A stretch of 64,000 bases of DNA from Desulfomonile tiedjei DSM 6799 (GTDB lineage: Bacteria; Desulfobacterota; Desulfomonilia; Desulfomonilales; Desulfomonilaceae). Positions 8,544 to 16,720 of the stretch are shown piece by piece (within the stretch, counting starts at the first letter, position 1; every line of letters starts with the position of its first letter). The notes below the pieces were generated by a model that saw only the letters and a program-made list of their open reading frames with translations, ran no database searches and was not told where the DNA came from. The DNA is taken from positions 5,770,001 through 5,834,000 of the forward strand of contig NC_018025.1 of the NCBI RefSeq assembly GCF_000266945.1. Direction: 5' to 3'. A program made the position numbers and the translations under genes.

Positions 8544-9911
8544 CTATTCATCTGAGATGGTATCGGAAGTCATCTCTGCCAACATCTGCAGATCGAAGCC
8601 CTCTTTCCGATTTCTCACGTCATAATAGAATACAACCATGCAAACAGCAGCGAACACTGTGGCAATCAGACTACCGATAGTGCCGAGCAGTTGTGTGAGC
8701 ACAGTTTTCGCAAACTCAGGCAGAGGTAGGAATGCCGTGAGCAAGGCGGCTGGAGTTTGAAATACCCAACTGATAGTTGCAGCTATCAACATGAATAAAA
8801 GAGTAAGCAGAAAAAGTCGCAGAGCGTACCCTCGCGGCCATGAACCGGCAGCTTTTCCGGAGAGCAAATTCCAGCTACGTGAAAGAGCACCCATGTAAGC
8901 AACGTTTTCAACAATGACGATCTTGTCGAACAGCAATAATTTCAGAATCACATAGAACGGAATTATCATAAGTGGCAGCCAGCTAAATGCAGACCACCAA
9001 CCGGAGGATGTGAATGCTTGAAATACGAAAAACAAAACGATGCCAATCGTTACCGCTAAGGCCAATGAGAGGAGGATCATTATTGTGAATAGTAAAGACG
9101 TTAGGATAAATTTAGCCAATCTCGCGAAAACGAAATTGTACGATTCTCGCACGCTGATTTGCTTTCCAAGATAACTGACGGAGACTGCGAAAATTAAGGC
9201 GCCTTGAGACGAATAAAACAGAGCGATAAAAAGCACCAGAGCAGTGGGAATCAGGAAAATCCCGGCTATCAGGAGAGCAGGCGTGAAATCGTCAATGAAG
9301 CTCATATCCGTTAATCCAAAGATCAAAGCTATAATTCCCGCAAGAATAATCAGAGCTATCATAATGCAATATGGTATCGCCGCAATTGCAAGGAGCTTCC
9401 AAAAACGATTTCTGCAGATCTGAAACGTTTGATCCAGTATTCCGGCGAGAGAAAGCGGTTCCAGGACAGTGGTCGGTTTTTCGTCCTGTTTTGGCGGTTC
9501 CGTAGGCGGAGGTGGAGGAGGAGTCTCCTCGGAAGTGGCTTCAGCTCGTTCTGTTTGTTCCGGTACGGGTACGAACTGAGTCGAGGAGATCACCTGACTC
9601 TCGGTCAACAGGGACGTCTGGGGTAATATCTGCGTCTCGCCCACGTCATCTGAGATGGGAATTTCGAGAGGGGGAACTACTTGTACATCACATCCGATCT
9701 TCTGAAGATACTTCGAGAGTCTTTCGGCATTTTTCCGAGAGGCTTTTCGCGTCATTGTCCAGGGTAAGGCATCCAGTTTCCTGAGCACTCTCGCCGCGTC
9801 CATATTCTTCACGATGCGAGCAATTCCGTCTGCAATGGACGCTTTGTTTGCACCCGATCTCAATCCGGTTATGATGACCGTGTACAGGGTTGGGGAACTT
9901 TCAGAATTCAT
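8544..9911 (-). CDS. Polytopic membrane protein with N-terminal soluble domain (455 aa)
   Basis: Residues 1-85 form a soluble alpha/beta domain (TLYTVIITGLRSGANKASI ... LSKYLQKIGCDVQVVPP). A proline-rich linker follows (TPPPPPPTEPPKQD, about 130-145), then a C-terminal region with six or so hydrophobic segments (e.g. LLAIAAIPYCIMIALIILAG, GIFLIPTALVLFIALFY). I do not recognise a named family; the membrane part loosely resembles glycerophosphoryl-diester-phosphodiesterase membrane domains. It lies 29 bases downstream of the RDD-family gene on the same strand, so the two are probably co-transcribed and may act together in the inner membrane. Confidence 0.75.
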   Translation of the reverse strand: MNSESSPTLYTVIITGLRSGANKASIADGIARIVKNMDAARVLRKLDALPWTMTRKASRKNAERLSKYLQKIGCDVQVVPPLEIPISDDVGETQILPQTSLLTESQVISSTQFVPVPEQTERAEATSEETPPPPPPTEPPKQDEKPTTVLEPLSLAGILDQTFQICRNRFWKLLAIAAIPYCIMIALIILAGIIALIFGLTDMSFIDDFTPALLIAGIFLIPTALVLFIALFYSSQGALIFAVSVSYLGKQISVRESYNFVFARLAKFILTSLLFTIMILLSLALAVTIGIVLFFVFQAFTSSGWWSAFSWLPLMIIPFYVILKLLLFDKIVIVENVAYMGALSRSWNLLSGKAAGSWPRGYALRLFLLTLLFMLIAATISWVFQTPAALLTAFLPLPEFAKTVLTQLLGTIGSLIATVFAAVCMVVFYYDVRNRKEGFDLQMLAEMTSDTISDE

Positions 9912-9940
9912 AGAATCTCCTTATGAAACACACAATCATG

Positions 9941-10738
9941 CTAGAGCTCTCTCGTACGTTCTCTGTACATCACTTCGATTTTTTCGAGAAAAGCTTCATG
10001 ATCGAAATCCTCTCCAAAAGCCATGGTTCGCTTGAGAATTCTTCTGGAAATATTCATTGCCAATTGGGTTCTGTGCCGAACATCCAATTCATCCCTTCGG
10101 GAAAGGAATCTCGCAACAAGAACGTAGTCTTCAGCGTTCATACGTGCAACAAGAGAATTCACTTCAAAGATTTCCAAGGTCTCCGCGGGTATTTTCGACA
10201 CGGGCAGAGCAGATGTTCCGTCATCGTCTATAACGAGAGTCCCTGCCGCCAAATCACCCAACCGCCTGTTTCGGAAATCGCAAAACATCACAATGAGACC
10301 TACCGGATACAGTTCACCAATAATATCAACTATTCTTAGGGCATTCCTTACTACAGAATCTCCAAAGGACATCGGGCGTCCGTCTTTTCGAATGACTCTG
10401 GTCTTCTGAAACTTTTTCCCGGGGGTGGCACCGTTCCAGAAATACTCGAAGAACAAGAAATATCCGATCGTCACCATCTCGTAGAAGAGAATTGCTATCG
10501 CGATCGACCATAAGCCCAAGGATTGTCCCGCCTCAGAAAGAAGTTCGACAAACCGGTCCATTTGTCCGACCAAAAATAGCACTATGGCCAGAATCAAGAC
10601 GATTCCCAGGAGGGCACCGATTTGGATAAACTTATCTACGAGATACGCGATCATTCGCGTACCGATGCCTGCCAACTGAAATCGAAGCTCCCCACGATCG
10701 GGAGTATCGATCACTACTGTTTTGACCTTTTCTTTCAC
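9941..10738 (-). CDS. RDD family membrane protein (265 aa)
   Basis: The RDD domain is clear. GTRMIAYLVDKFI gives the Arg and Asp of the first signature, and two hydrophobic helices follow (IGALLGIVLILAIVLFLV and LWSIAIAILFYEMVTIG). Then come NGATPGKKFQKTRV and FGDSVVRNALRIVD, ending at FCDFRNRRLGDLAAGTLVID. The last ~85 residues are soluble (EDYVLVARFLSRRDEL ...). RDD proteins are inner-membrane proteins; some are implicated in Na+/H+ exchange, most are uncharacterised. The start GTG 10738 gives a normal family N-terminus; the frame is open to a TTG at 10900 but that extension looks non-coding. It probably forms an operon with the gene at 8544-9911. Confidence 0.85.
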   Translation of the reverse strand: MKEKVKTVVIDTPDRGELRFQLAGIGTRMIAYLVDKFIQIGALLGIVLILAIVLFLVGQMDRFVELLSEAGQSLGLWSIAIAILFYEMVTIGYFLFFEYFWNGATPGKKFQKTRVIRKDGRPMSFGDSVVRNALRIVDIIGELYPVGLIVMFCDFRNRRLGDLAAGTLVIDDDGTSALPVSKIPAETLEIFEVNSLVARMNAEDYVLVARFLSRRDELDVRHRTQLAMNISRRILKRTMAFGEDFDHEAFLEKIEVMYRERTREL

Positions 10739-11184
10739 AGCCGATTCCGAGCGTGATATGATTGTTTGAACATGTTGCGCAGACCCGGCTGCTGACCGCA
10801 ATTGATCGGATGACGTCTCAGGGAGACTTGATTGACTATAAATGAGTTCGTAAACGAACGCAAAACGGAATAGGAAAATCCTGCTGAATTGAAGGCGCAA
10901 ACACTCATTTCCAGATCGACTATAACCGATTATAACCTTGACCCCGGGAATTACGGGTATGAAATTCCTGCCGAACGATGCAGGGAAGCAGGTGACCCAA
11001 TCGTAAAGCGTATCCTATTCTCATTTCTCAACGGAATCATCATATTTTTGTTATTGTTTCTACAGCTATGCAGTCGAGTTGTAGACGCTGTTCTCAGCAA
11101 TTGTCTTATCTTCTTGCGCCATACATTAATGGTAGGAGCCAAAGCAACCGGCTTCCGAAGATGTGTCGAGGACGGGTATGAATT
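10739..11184. other. Intergenic region between divergent genes
   Basis: This ~450-bp gap separates the RDD gene from the ATPase-GNAT gene. A 108-codon open frame (10889-11215) overlaps the start of the next gene and has no recognisable domain or good ribosome binding site. I regard it as chance. No repeat is seen. Confidence 0.4.
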
Positions 11185-12660
11185 ATGGAAAACCGATGTG
11201 ACTATTCAGTGCTGACTATTCCCAACGAGCTTCCGTACGTAACTGTTGCCGCAACATATGTGGACGCTGTAGCCCGAAAAATGGGGTATGGGAAAAAATA
11301 CAGAGACGACATCGGTACTGCAGTGCGCGAGACCGTGTCAAACGTGATCAATTACGCATTCGATCCGGACGAGCGGGCCACCTTCACAATAAGCTGCGAA
11401 CGGGTACCTCTTGGGTTGAAAATCACTGTCAACGATCGAGGCATTCCTTTCTTCCCGAAAACCGATGAGCGGGGAGTGGGAACGCCGCTCATGCGAGAAT
11501 TGATGGATGAGGTAGCATTTCACAATTTGGGCCGGAAAGGAAAAGAGACCGTTCTTATCAAGTATGCTCCGGAAAACGCGATTACCGATTTTTCGGAAGC
11601 CTGCAATCTCGAACCGTACAGTCATCCGAAAAGTCCCAAAACCGCGCCTTCAAGACATATCGGATATACCGTTCGGAAAATGAAGCCGGAAGAGGCCATC
11701 GAAATATCCCGGACAGTGTACCGGGCGTATGGCTATTCGTATCCGGTCCCTCACGTGTACTATCCGGAAAGAATGGCAAAACTCATAACCAGTGGCGTCA
11801 TGTACTCCGCGGTAGCAGAGACTGACACGGGCGATCTGGCCGGACACTGCGCTCTATTCAGGTGGGAGCGAGATTTGCCGTTGGGAGAACTCGGATTGGG
11901 GGTAGTGAAACCCGAATACCGGGGTCAAGGAATGTTTCTTGACCTTACGTCTCATCTTATCGAGGTTGCGAAATCCGAAAAGCTCATGGGTATATTCGGT
12001 CAAGCCGTGACGAATCATACGTTTTCTCAACAGGTCGGCCATAAATGTGGATTAAAAGATTGTGGCATCATTCTGGGACTGCTTCCTGAAACAGAACAAT
12101 TCCGAGGAATCACCGAACGATTACCCCAGCGTGAGAGCCTGGTGATCCATTTCTCATATCTGAACAAACCTGATGAAGGAGAAATTTACCCACCCTTGCA
12201 TCATCACGATGTTATCAGGAAATTGTATCGTAACATAGGAGCAGAACCCTCGTTCGGACCGCTACCAGTACTGTCGCACCTGACGGAAGAAGCCGTTGTC
12301 CGAATGGAGTCAATCGGACCGAAAGGAGCCGCTCGAATAAGCATCGATCGATACGGAAAGAACGTTGTGGCAGAAGTAAAGAAACGATTGAAGGACCTGT
12401 GCTTGAACCACTTCAGCGCAATCCAATTGTACCTGGACCTCAGTGACCCATTGACAGGTGTCTACACCGAACTGTTCGAGAGACTCGGATTCTTCTTTGC
12501 AGGAATACTCCCGGGAGCATGCCGCGGTGACGGACTCATCCTCCAATATCTGAATAACGTCCCCCTCGACTACGACAAAATTAAAGTCGAATCCAATATC
12601 GCCAAAGAATTACTCCAATACATTCGACACCACGATCCTTCTGAAACCATTTCGCAATGA
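11185..12660 (+). CDS. Anti-sigma-type ATP-binding domain fused to a GNAT acetyltransferase (491 aa)
   Basis: Residues 1-130 form a HATPase_c_2 domain of the RsbW/SpoIIAB type. The N-box is in GTAVRETVSNVINYAF (Glu49, Asn53), a G1-like box is VNDRGIPF (Asp84, Gly86), and GVGTPLMRELMDEV forms the G2-like lid. Residues 160-320 are a GNAT domain with the acetyl-CoA loop VKPEYRGQGMF. The remaining ~170 residues are a second, degenerate acetyltransferase-like module (LSDPLTGVYTELFERLGFFF resembles a GNAT C-terminal strand-helix). Anti-sigma kinases bind sigma or anti-anti-sigma factors, and GNATs acetylate small molecules or proteins; the joint role is inferred to be regulatory. The gene stands alone and is followed by a multi-hairpin repeat. 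Confidence 0.85.
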   Translation: MENRCDYSVLTIPNELPYVTVAATYVDAVARKMGYGKKYRDDIGTAVRETVSNVINYAFDPDERATFTISCERVPLGLKITVNDRGIPFFPKTDERGVGTPLMRELMDEVAFHNLGRKGKETVLIKYAPENAITDFSEACNLEPYSHPKSPKTAPSRHIGYTVRKMKPEEAIEISRTVYRAYGYSYPVPHVYYPERMAKLITSGVMYSAVAETDTGDLAGHCALFRWERDLPLGELGLGVVKPEYRGQGMFLDLTSHLIEVAKSEKLMGIFGQAVTNHTFSQQVGHKCGLKDCGIILGLLPETEQFRGITERLPQRESLVIHFSYLNKPDEGEIYPPLHHHDVIRKLYRNIGAEPSFGPLPVLSHLTEEAVVRMESIGPKGAARISIDRYGKNVVAEVKKRLKDLCLNHFSAIQLYLDLSDPLTGVYTELFERLGFFFAGILPGACRGDGLILQYLNNVPLDYDKIKVESNIAKELLQYIRHHDPSETISQ

Positions 12661-12669
12661 AGAGAGGAG

Positions 12670-12838
12670 AATCGGGGAGGAACTTCTTGTAAGAAGTTCC
12701 TCCCCGAACCCCACCTCAAGAACTTCTAACACTCGCCGGAAACTGCAATTTCTCACAGGAAATTGCAGTTTCCGGCGAATACTAAAAGTTTCTTGGAGGG
12801 GGCTTGGGGGGACATTCTTTACAAAGAAGGTCCCCCAA
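12670..12838. repeat. Repeat family C, copy 1: three-hairpin palindromic element
   Basis: Three strong hairpins lie in series: 12673-12706 (cggggaggaacttctt paired with its complement), 12734-12777 (cgccggaaactgcaatttc paired) and 12806-12836 (gggggacattctttac paired). The spacers between them are also mutually complementary (cctcaagaacttct and aaaagtttcttggagg), so the whole element is one large imperfect palindrome. A second copy in opposite orientation lies at 44690-44858. It may also terminate transcription of the upstream gene. Confidence 0.8.
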
Positions 12839-12850
12839 TGCTCATCTGCA

Positions 12851-13052
12851 CTAACTCAAAGTATTTTTTGGCTTGTTGTTCCAGAGGAACAACTGGAAAT
12901 AGACCGGCGATTCATCGCCGGTTAAGGAAAGATGTAATGATTCTCGAGTCCCGGAGGGACGGCTGATGCATATACTCCCGGCAATGAATTACCGGGCTAT
13001 TTTCTTTAGTCCCTTTGGGACAAAGAATTGGAACAAAGTTAGCGCCTATGCC
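12851..13052. repeat. Repeat family B, copy 1: five-hairpin element
   Basis: A ~200-bp element containing small hairpins in a row: ccagaggaacaactgg, ccggcgattcatcgccgg, gtcccggagggac, cccggcaatgaattaccggg and gtccctttgggac. It ends with aaagttagcgcctatg. A close copy lies at 42638-42832. Open frames crossing it are artefacts of the repeat. Confidence 0.8.
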
Positions 13053-13117
13053 CCCCAATGCTACTCTCTCGCTTGCGAAATGGTTCCAGAAGGGGGGGGC
13101 GATATAGGTGGAATCGC

Positions 13118-13525
13118 TCAGTGTTTCTGGAGTGGAGCTTGTATTGTCACCAGGTATTTTCTTGTCTTGGCAGGATTCTTCTCCCATCTTCTGGCATATT
13201 GGAGTTCTATCATTGTTCTACCTGCTTTGACGGGACGGAACACATATGTCTGCTTGCCTCCCCTGCCGGGGATTTGTTGCTCCGGCCTGGTATACGCGGA
13301 CTTTTCGAGCTTTAACATCTTCTTGTCAAAAACAGGTTGCCACGTGTAGCCAGTGGAAGGATTCGAGTCTAATACAATCTTGAAGGTTTCGTTAAGTCGG
13401 GCTTCGATCTTCTCTTCGACAGTATCCCGAGGTACCTGAGTATCCTCGGCGAATGCAATTGGAACGGTGAACAGGATCCAAATCAGAAAGATGAGTCCCT
13501 TTCTCATAGACGTAAGGAATCCCAT
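13118..13525 (-). CDS. Chagasin-like cysteine protease inhibitor, MEROPS I42, secreted (135 aa)
   Basis: The start at ATG 13525 is chosen because AGGAGAG lies at good spacing; an in-frame ATG at 13507 is the alternative. A signal peptide (LIFLIWILFTVPIAFA) precedes the mature domain. The three chagasin loops are visible: NPSTGYTW (NPTTGY loop), GRGGKQTYVFRPVKAG (GxG loop), and ARRWEKN (RPW-like loop). Family members inhibit papain-like C1 cysteine peptidases with high affinity. Export to the periplasm or beyond is predicted. No C1 peptidase gene is seen nearby, so the target is unknown. Confidence 0.85.
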   Translation of the reverse strand: MGFLTSMRKGLIFLIWILFTVPIAFAEDTQVPRDTVEEKIEARLNETFKIVLDSNPSTGYTWQPVFDKKMLKLEKSAYTRPEQQIPGRGGKQTYVFRPVKAGRTMIELQYARRWEKNPAKTRKYLVTIQAPLQKH

Positions 13526-13697
13526 TCCCGTTCTCTCCTGTGACTGCAGGAACAAGAGGATCGAACAAATTTTCCCGGTCGCCAGGTTTTCGACCCTCTC
13601 ATTGAAGTATATTTTGTCGGATCGTCACATCCGTGATGCTTTTAGAGTTAAAAAATACTCATGTATTCGAGCGGTTATCTCGACTAGCGTCTCAGAA

Positions 13698-14408
13698 TCA
13701 GGCTTCATCGGCAATAGCCACGAGACTGTCACAAATCTTTCCAAGATATTCATTTGTTCCTGTGAGTGAGTCCAGAATATCAAGATAAAGCGACGAGGCT
13801 TGAGGAGCGCAAAAACCTGCTTCGAGGCGCTCCCAGTGTGCAAAGCGAGCTTCCAGGAGCATGTGCGAAAGTTTATCTCTCTGACTTTTTACATGTCCCA
13901 GAAGGGTCTTATTCCGGATCATAAGAGCATCTCGCACATTCGTCAGCATTTCCAGAACGATGGCAAAGATTGCCGACAGCTCTTCCAGGCCTTTGTCACT
14001 AAAGGGAATGCCGTCTCTGGCTTTCAGCCTTGCACAGGTCAGGATATTCTGAAACATATCTCCGATTCGTTCGAGTCTGACCGGAAAACGCACTACAAGT
14101 CTGAAAAGGTTTTGGCCGATCGTGGATTGGGCAGCCATAAGATTCTTTGTGACCGCACCTTCCCATTTGTGGACCTCTTCAGCTAGACGGTCGCATTGAG
14201 CGAGCTTTTCCTCGTCCGGAGCAGCAAAACTGGGGGATAATATCTTGCACATTTCCACCAGCTTGCTGATCATGATCAGCATTCCTTCCTCAGGTGTATG
14301 GTCTTCCGAAACCGAAACTTCATGAAGATCCTTGAAGCGATCCGCTTCAGCATCCAATCTTGGGCTCATCATCCGAAATGGGCTCGCGAAAATGCGTTGA
14401 TCTTTCAT
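13698..14408 (-). CDS. PhoU-like helical protein (236 aa)
   Basis: The protein is almost all helical and resembles the PhoU-type domain found at the C-terminus of Na+/phosphate cotransporters. Matching segments are KLVEMCKILSPSF, VRLERIGDMFQNIL and GLEELSAIFAIVLEMLTNVRDAL, with metal-binding-like acidic/His positions. The start ATG 14408 follows an excellent ribosome binding site (GGAGGTGAT). PhoU proteins regulate phosphate uptake and signalling. No pst or Na/Pi transporter gene is adjacent; the ~720 bp upstream hold only a repeat palindrome and an IS, so a partner may have been lost or may lie elsewhere. Confidence 0.7.
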   Translation of the reverse strand: MKDQRIFASPFRMMSPRLDAEADRFKDLHEVSVSEDHTPEEGMLIMISKLVEMCKILSPSFAAPDEEKLAQCDRLAEEVHKWEGAVTKNLMAAQSTIGQNLFRLVVRFPVRLERIGDMFQNILTCARLKARDGIPFSDKGLEELSAIFAIVLEMLTNVRDALMIRNKTLLGHVKSQRDKLSHMLLEARFAHWERLEAGFCAPQASSLYLDILDSLTGTNEYLGKICDSLVAIADEA

Positions 14409-14751
14409 TGTGTATCACCTCCAACTATTTGTTCTCTTGAGGAGCAAAACATGTGCCAGTCACTGATGCTCTGACGGTGCTTCGCAAAGTACCAGTGGCC
14501 GGTACGAAATTGCTCCCGATACTCGCTCTGAATATGAAACAAAAACAAGCATTCTGCAATCTTGGTTATTGCCGGGGAGGACCTTCCTGCCTATAAGAGT
14601 TAATTGTCAGCATTTTTGACAGAATGTAAAGGAAGAAACGCAGGCCGCTCGTCTATTTCAGTGTAAGGAGAAGTTTAACTCACCGTGAAGATTGTCCCCG
14701 CACAAAGTGCCACATGATTCTTCAGTTATTCAGGGGTAAACAGCCATCAGT
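14409..14751. other. Gene-free stretch upstream of the PhoU-like gene
   Basis: About 340 bp with no convincing gene and no repeat recognised. It should contain the promoter for the PhoU-like gene. Confidence 0.4.
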
Positions 14752-15033
14752 CTGATACCGATCCGTTTTTCTTCTCATGATCTGGGGGCTAGCGGGTAAC
14801 CTTCGTTCCGGACGACGCAAAGCCGTCTGGTCACTCCGCTCATACCGATTTGCTTTCAAAGTTAGACGAAAATCCCCTCTTACCCCCCTTTATTAAAGGG
14901 GGGAATGGGGGGATTTTGATGCACATTCCCATGAAAGTCCCGAGCGCGGAGTGACCAGACGGCTTTGCGTCGTCCGGAACGAAGGTTACCCGCTAGCAAA
15001 CAGATCATGAGAAGAAAAACGGCTCGGTATCAG
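14752..15033. repeat. Long palindrome: two inverted family D arms around a family A core
   Basis: Left arm (14752-14841, including ttttcttctcatgatctg and ttccggacgacgcaaagccg) is repeated as its reverse complement in the right arm (14944-15032) with few mismatches. The ~90-bp arms enclose a family A element (14842-14925, core ccccctttattaaaggggg). Parts of the arm recur at 29395-29529. As RNA or as single-stranded DNA this would fold into one long hairpin. Confidence 0.85.
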
Positions 15034-16548
15034 CTTGAAGGCTGTCCAACACTGTGTTGTGGCAGACTGCTGTTGGTCATGTTGGTATTCGAGCTCACGG
15101 CTTCAGTTTGCGTTTCGACTTTGATGCGCTTCTAAGTGAATATAGGTGCTTGGGCTGTTGCTGCCGGTTGATCCAGGGGTACGAGTTCGTACCCAATGAG
15201 AGACGCTTGCCAGGTAAGGTATTTTATCTTGGCCTCTCGGTTTCTTTCGAGCAGGTAAGTCTCTCCGAGATCTTTGAAATGTACTCCGTATTTGAGTACA
15301 TGGTAAATGGTTTTAAGGATTTTGTGGGCTACTGCGATTATGGCCTTTTTGGCCCCCAAGCGCGCTTTCAGGGCGTAATATTTGGCCCGGTAGTAGGATC
15401 CTCGTGCCTTGATTGCCGGCCAGGCTACTTCAACCATGATGGTTTTTAGGTGGTTCTTTTTGACAGGGCTCTTGCCACTGAATCGCTTGCCACCGCTTTG
15501 GTTGTTTCCGGGAGAGAGGCCACACCAGGAAGCGAGGGCATGGGCGGTGGGGAACTCAGTCAGGGTTGGGCCTATCTCGGCCAATATGGCATGGGAGGAA
15601 ACCGCGCCTACACCGGGAATCTCTTCGAGCCGCCGGATCGCTTCCTGAGCGTCTCTCATTACTTCCTTGATACGGGATTCAAGGATAGAGATTTGGGTCT
15701 CTAGGTTTTCGATCGTGTTGAGCAAAAGAGACAACAGGAACCGGTGATGGGCCTCGAAGAAGCCTTGGACAGAGCGATGGAGCTCCGCTGCCTTGTCTTG
15801 CAGCGATCCTCTCAGACAATTTTCAACCTCGGAAATCGTAGGGGAATTGTCGCCTGAGATTAAGAGTTTCATGAGGTTGCGGCCCGTTGCGCCGAACAGG
15901 TCGGATACCACGGAATCGATTTTAATGTTTGACTGTTGAAAGAGCTTGTGAACGCGGCGTTGGAAATCCCCGAGGTCTTCTTTGTAGTTTCTTCTCATTC
16001 GGGTCAAATCACGCCACTGTCTTTGATGTTTCGGAGGAATAAAGGCGGCCTTGAGCAGGCCGTGACGCAAGAGTCCGGCTAGCCATCTGCTGTCGCTGAT
16101 GTCGGTCTTATGGCCTGGAACATTTCTCATGTGTCGGGCATTCACCAAGATAACCTTGACGGAATCTTCAAGGACGTTATGAACAGGAGTCCAATATGGT
16201 CCTGTACTCTCCATCGCAATTACAGGACACTCTCGTTCCAGGAGCCATTCCTTGAGTTTGATAAGGTCATCTGTGAATGTTTGGAACTCACGCATTTCGG
16301 ATTGCTCTGTACCGGAACTGTCTGAATACAACAGACACGCTGACACGGAATTTTTGTGGACGTCCAATCCGCACGATATCTCGTGCACGACTGATATGGT
16401 AGTGTTATTCTGGTTTCTTGAGGGCATGACACGCCTCCTAGTGTTGTTTGATTTCATCTCATACTAGGCAGGTAGCCATGCTCTCATCTCAGTTCAAGGG
16501 ACTTTCATCCTTCGTTGTGGCGCTCTTCGCCATGGGAGTTGGTATAAT
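15034..16548 (-). mobile_element. IS110-family insertion sequence (ends approximate)
   Basis: The extent is inferred. It runs from the end of the long palindrome to the point where sequence shared with the repeat at 29469 resumes (actccgctcagaacacctca at about 16549). IS110 elements lack terminal inverted repeats, so the ends cannot be read with certainty. The ~120 bp upstream of the transposase start and ~100 bp downstream are non-coding; in characterised members one such end encodes the bridge RNA. Confidence 0.5.
15132..16427 (-). CDS. IS110 family transposase (DEDD recombinase, 431 aa)
   Basis: The N-terminal DEDD RuvC-like domain shows CGLDVHKNSVSACLL (first Asp), VIAMESTGPYW (Glu) and HKTDISDSRWLAGLL (third acidic cluster). 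The C-terminal Tnp_20 domain shows EEIPGVGAVSSHAILAEIG and ASWCGLSPGNNQSGGK, which supplies the catalytic Ser region. Start ATG 16427 follows TAGGAGG at seven bases; the upstream in-frame ATG 16457 lacks this. Full length and without stops, so it is probably functional. It cuts and joins DNA guided, in studied members, by an element-encoded RNA. It sits between two dispersed-repeat copies. Confidence 0.93.
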   Translation of the reverse strand: MPSRNQNNTTISVVHEISCGLDVHKNSVSACLLYSDSSGTEQSEMREFQTFTDDLIKLKEWLLERECPVIAMESTGPYWTPVHNVLEDSVKVILVNARHMRNVPGHKTDISDSRWLAGLLRHGLLKAAFIPPKHQRQWRDLTRMRRNYKEDLGDFQRRVHKLFQQSNIKIDSVVSDLFGATGRNLMKLLISGDNSPTISEVENCLRGSLQDKAAELHRSVQGFFEAHHRFLLSLLLNTIENLETQISILESRIKEVMRDAQEAIRRLEEIPGVGAVSSHAILAEIGPTLTEFPTAHALASWCGLSPGNNQSGGKRFSGKSPVKKNHLKTIMVEVAWPAIKARGSYYRAKYYALKARLGAKKAIIAVAHKILKTIYHVLKYGVHFKDLGETYLLERNREAKIKYLTWQASLIGYELVPLDQPAATAQAPIFT

Positions 16549-16608
16549 GACTCCGCTCAGAACACCTCAGTCTTCGCCATCTTATATGCACAATTGCGAA
16601 ATGGTATA
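16549..16608. repeat. Repeat family D, partial copy
   Basis: actccgctcagaacacctca, then atcttatatgca and cgaaatggtat. The same order is found at 29469-29529. This copy abuts the presumed right end of the IS110 element. Confidence 0.7.
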
Positions 16609-16720
16609 AGTTGGGAAATACGTAAACCTCCTTGCCTTGGGCTGAAAAAACTGAGATATTTTGCCGTGCCTAACTGATTCCTTTCTTCTTATATCCCTTG
16701 AATTTCTAGGAGCGTTAGAT

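Noticed and set aside
10889-11215. 108-codon frame with one hydrophobic segment
   Set aside because: Overlaps the start of the ATPase-GNAT gene, no good ribosome binding site, no similarity recognised.
12966-13349. Plus-strand frames crossing repeat B and the inhibitor gene
   Set aside because: Products are translations of hairpin repeats and the antisense of the chagasin-like gene.
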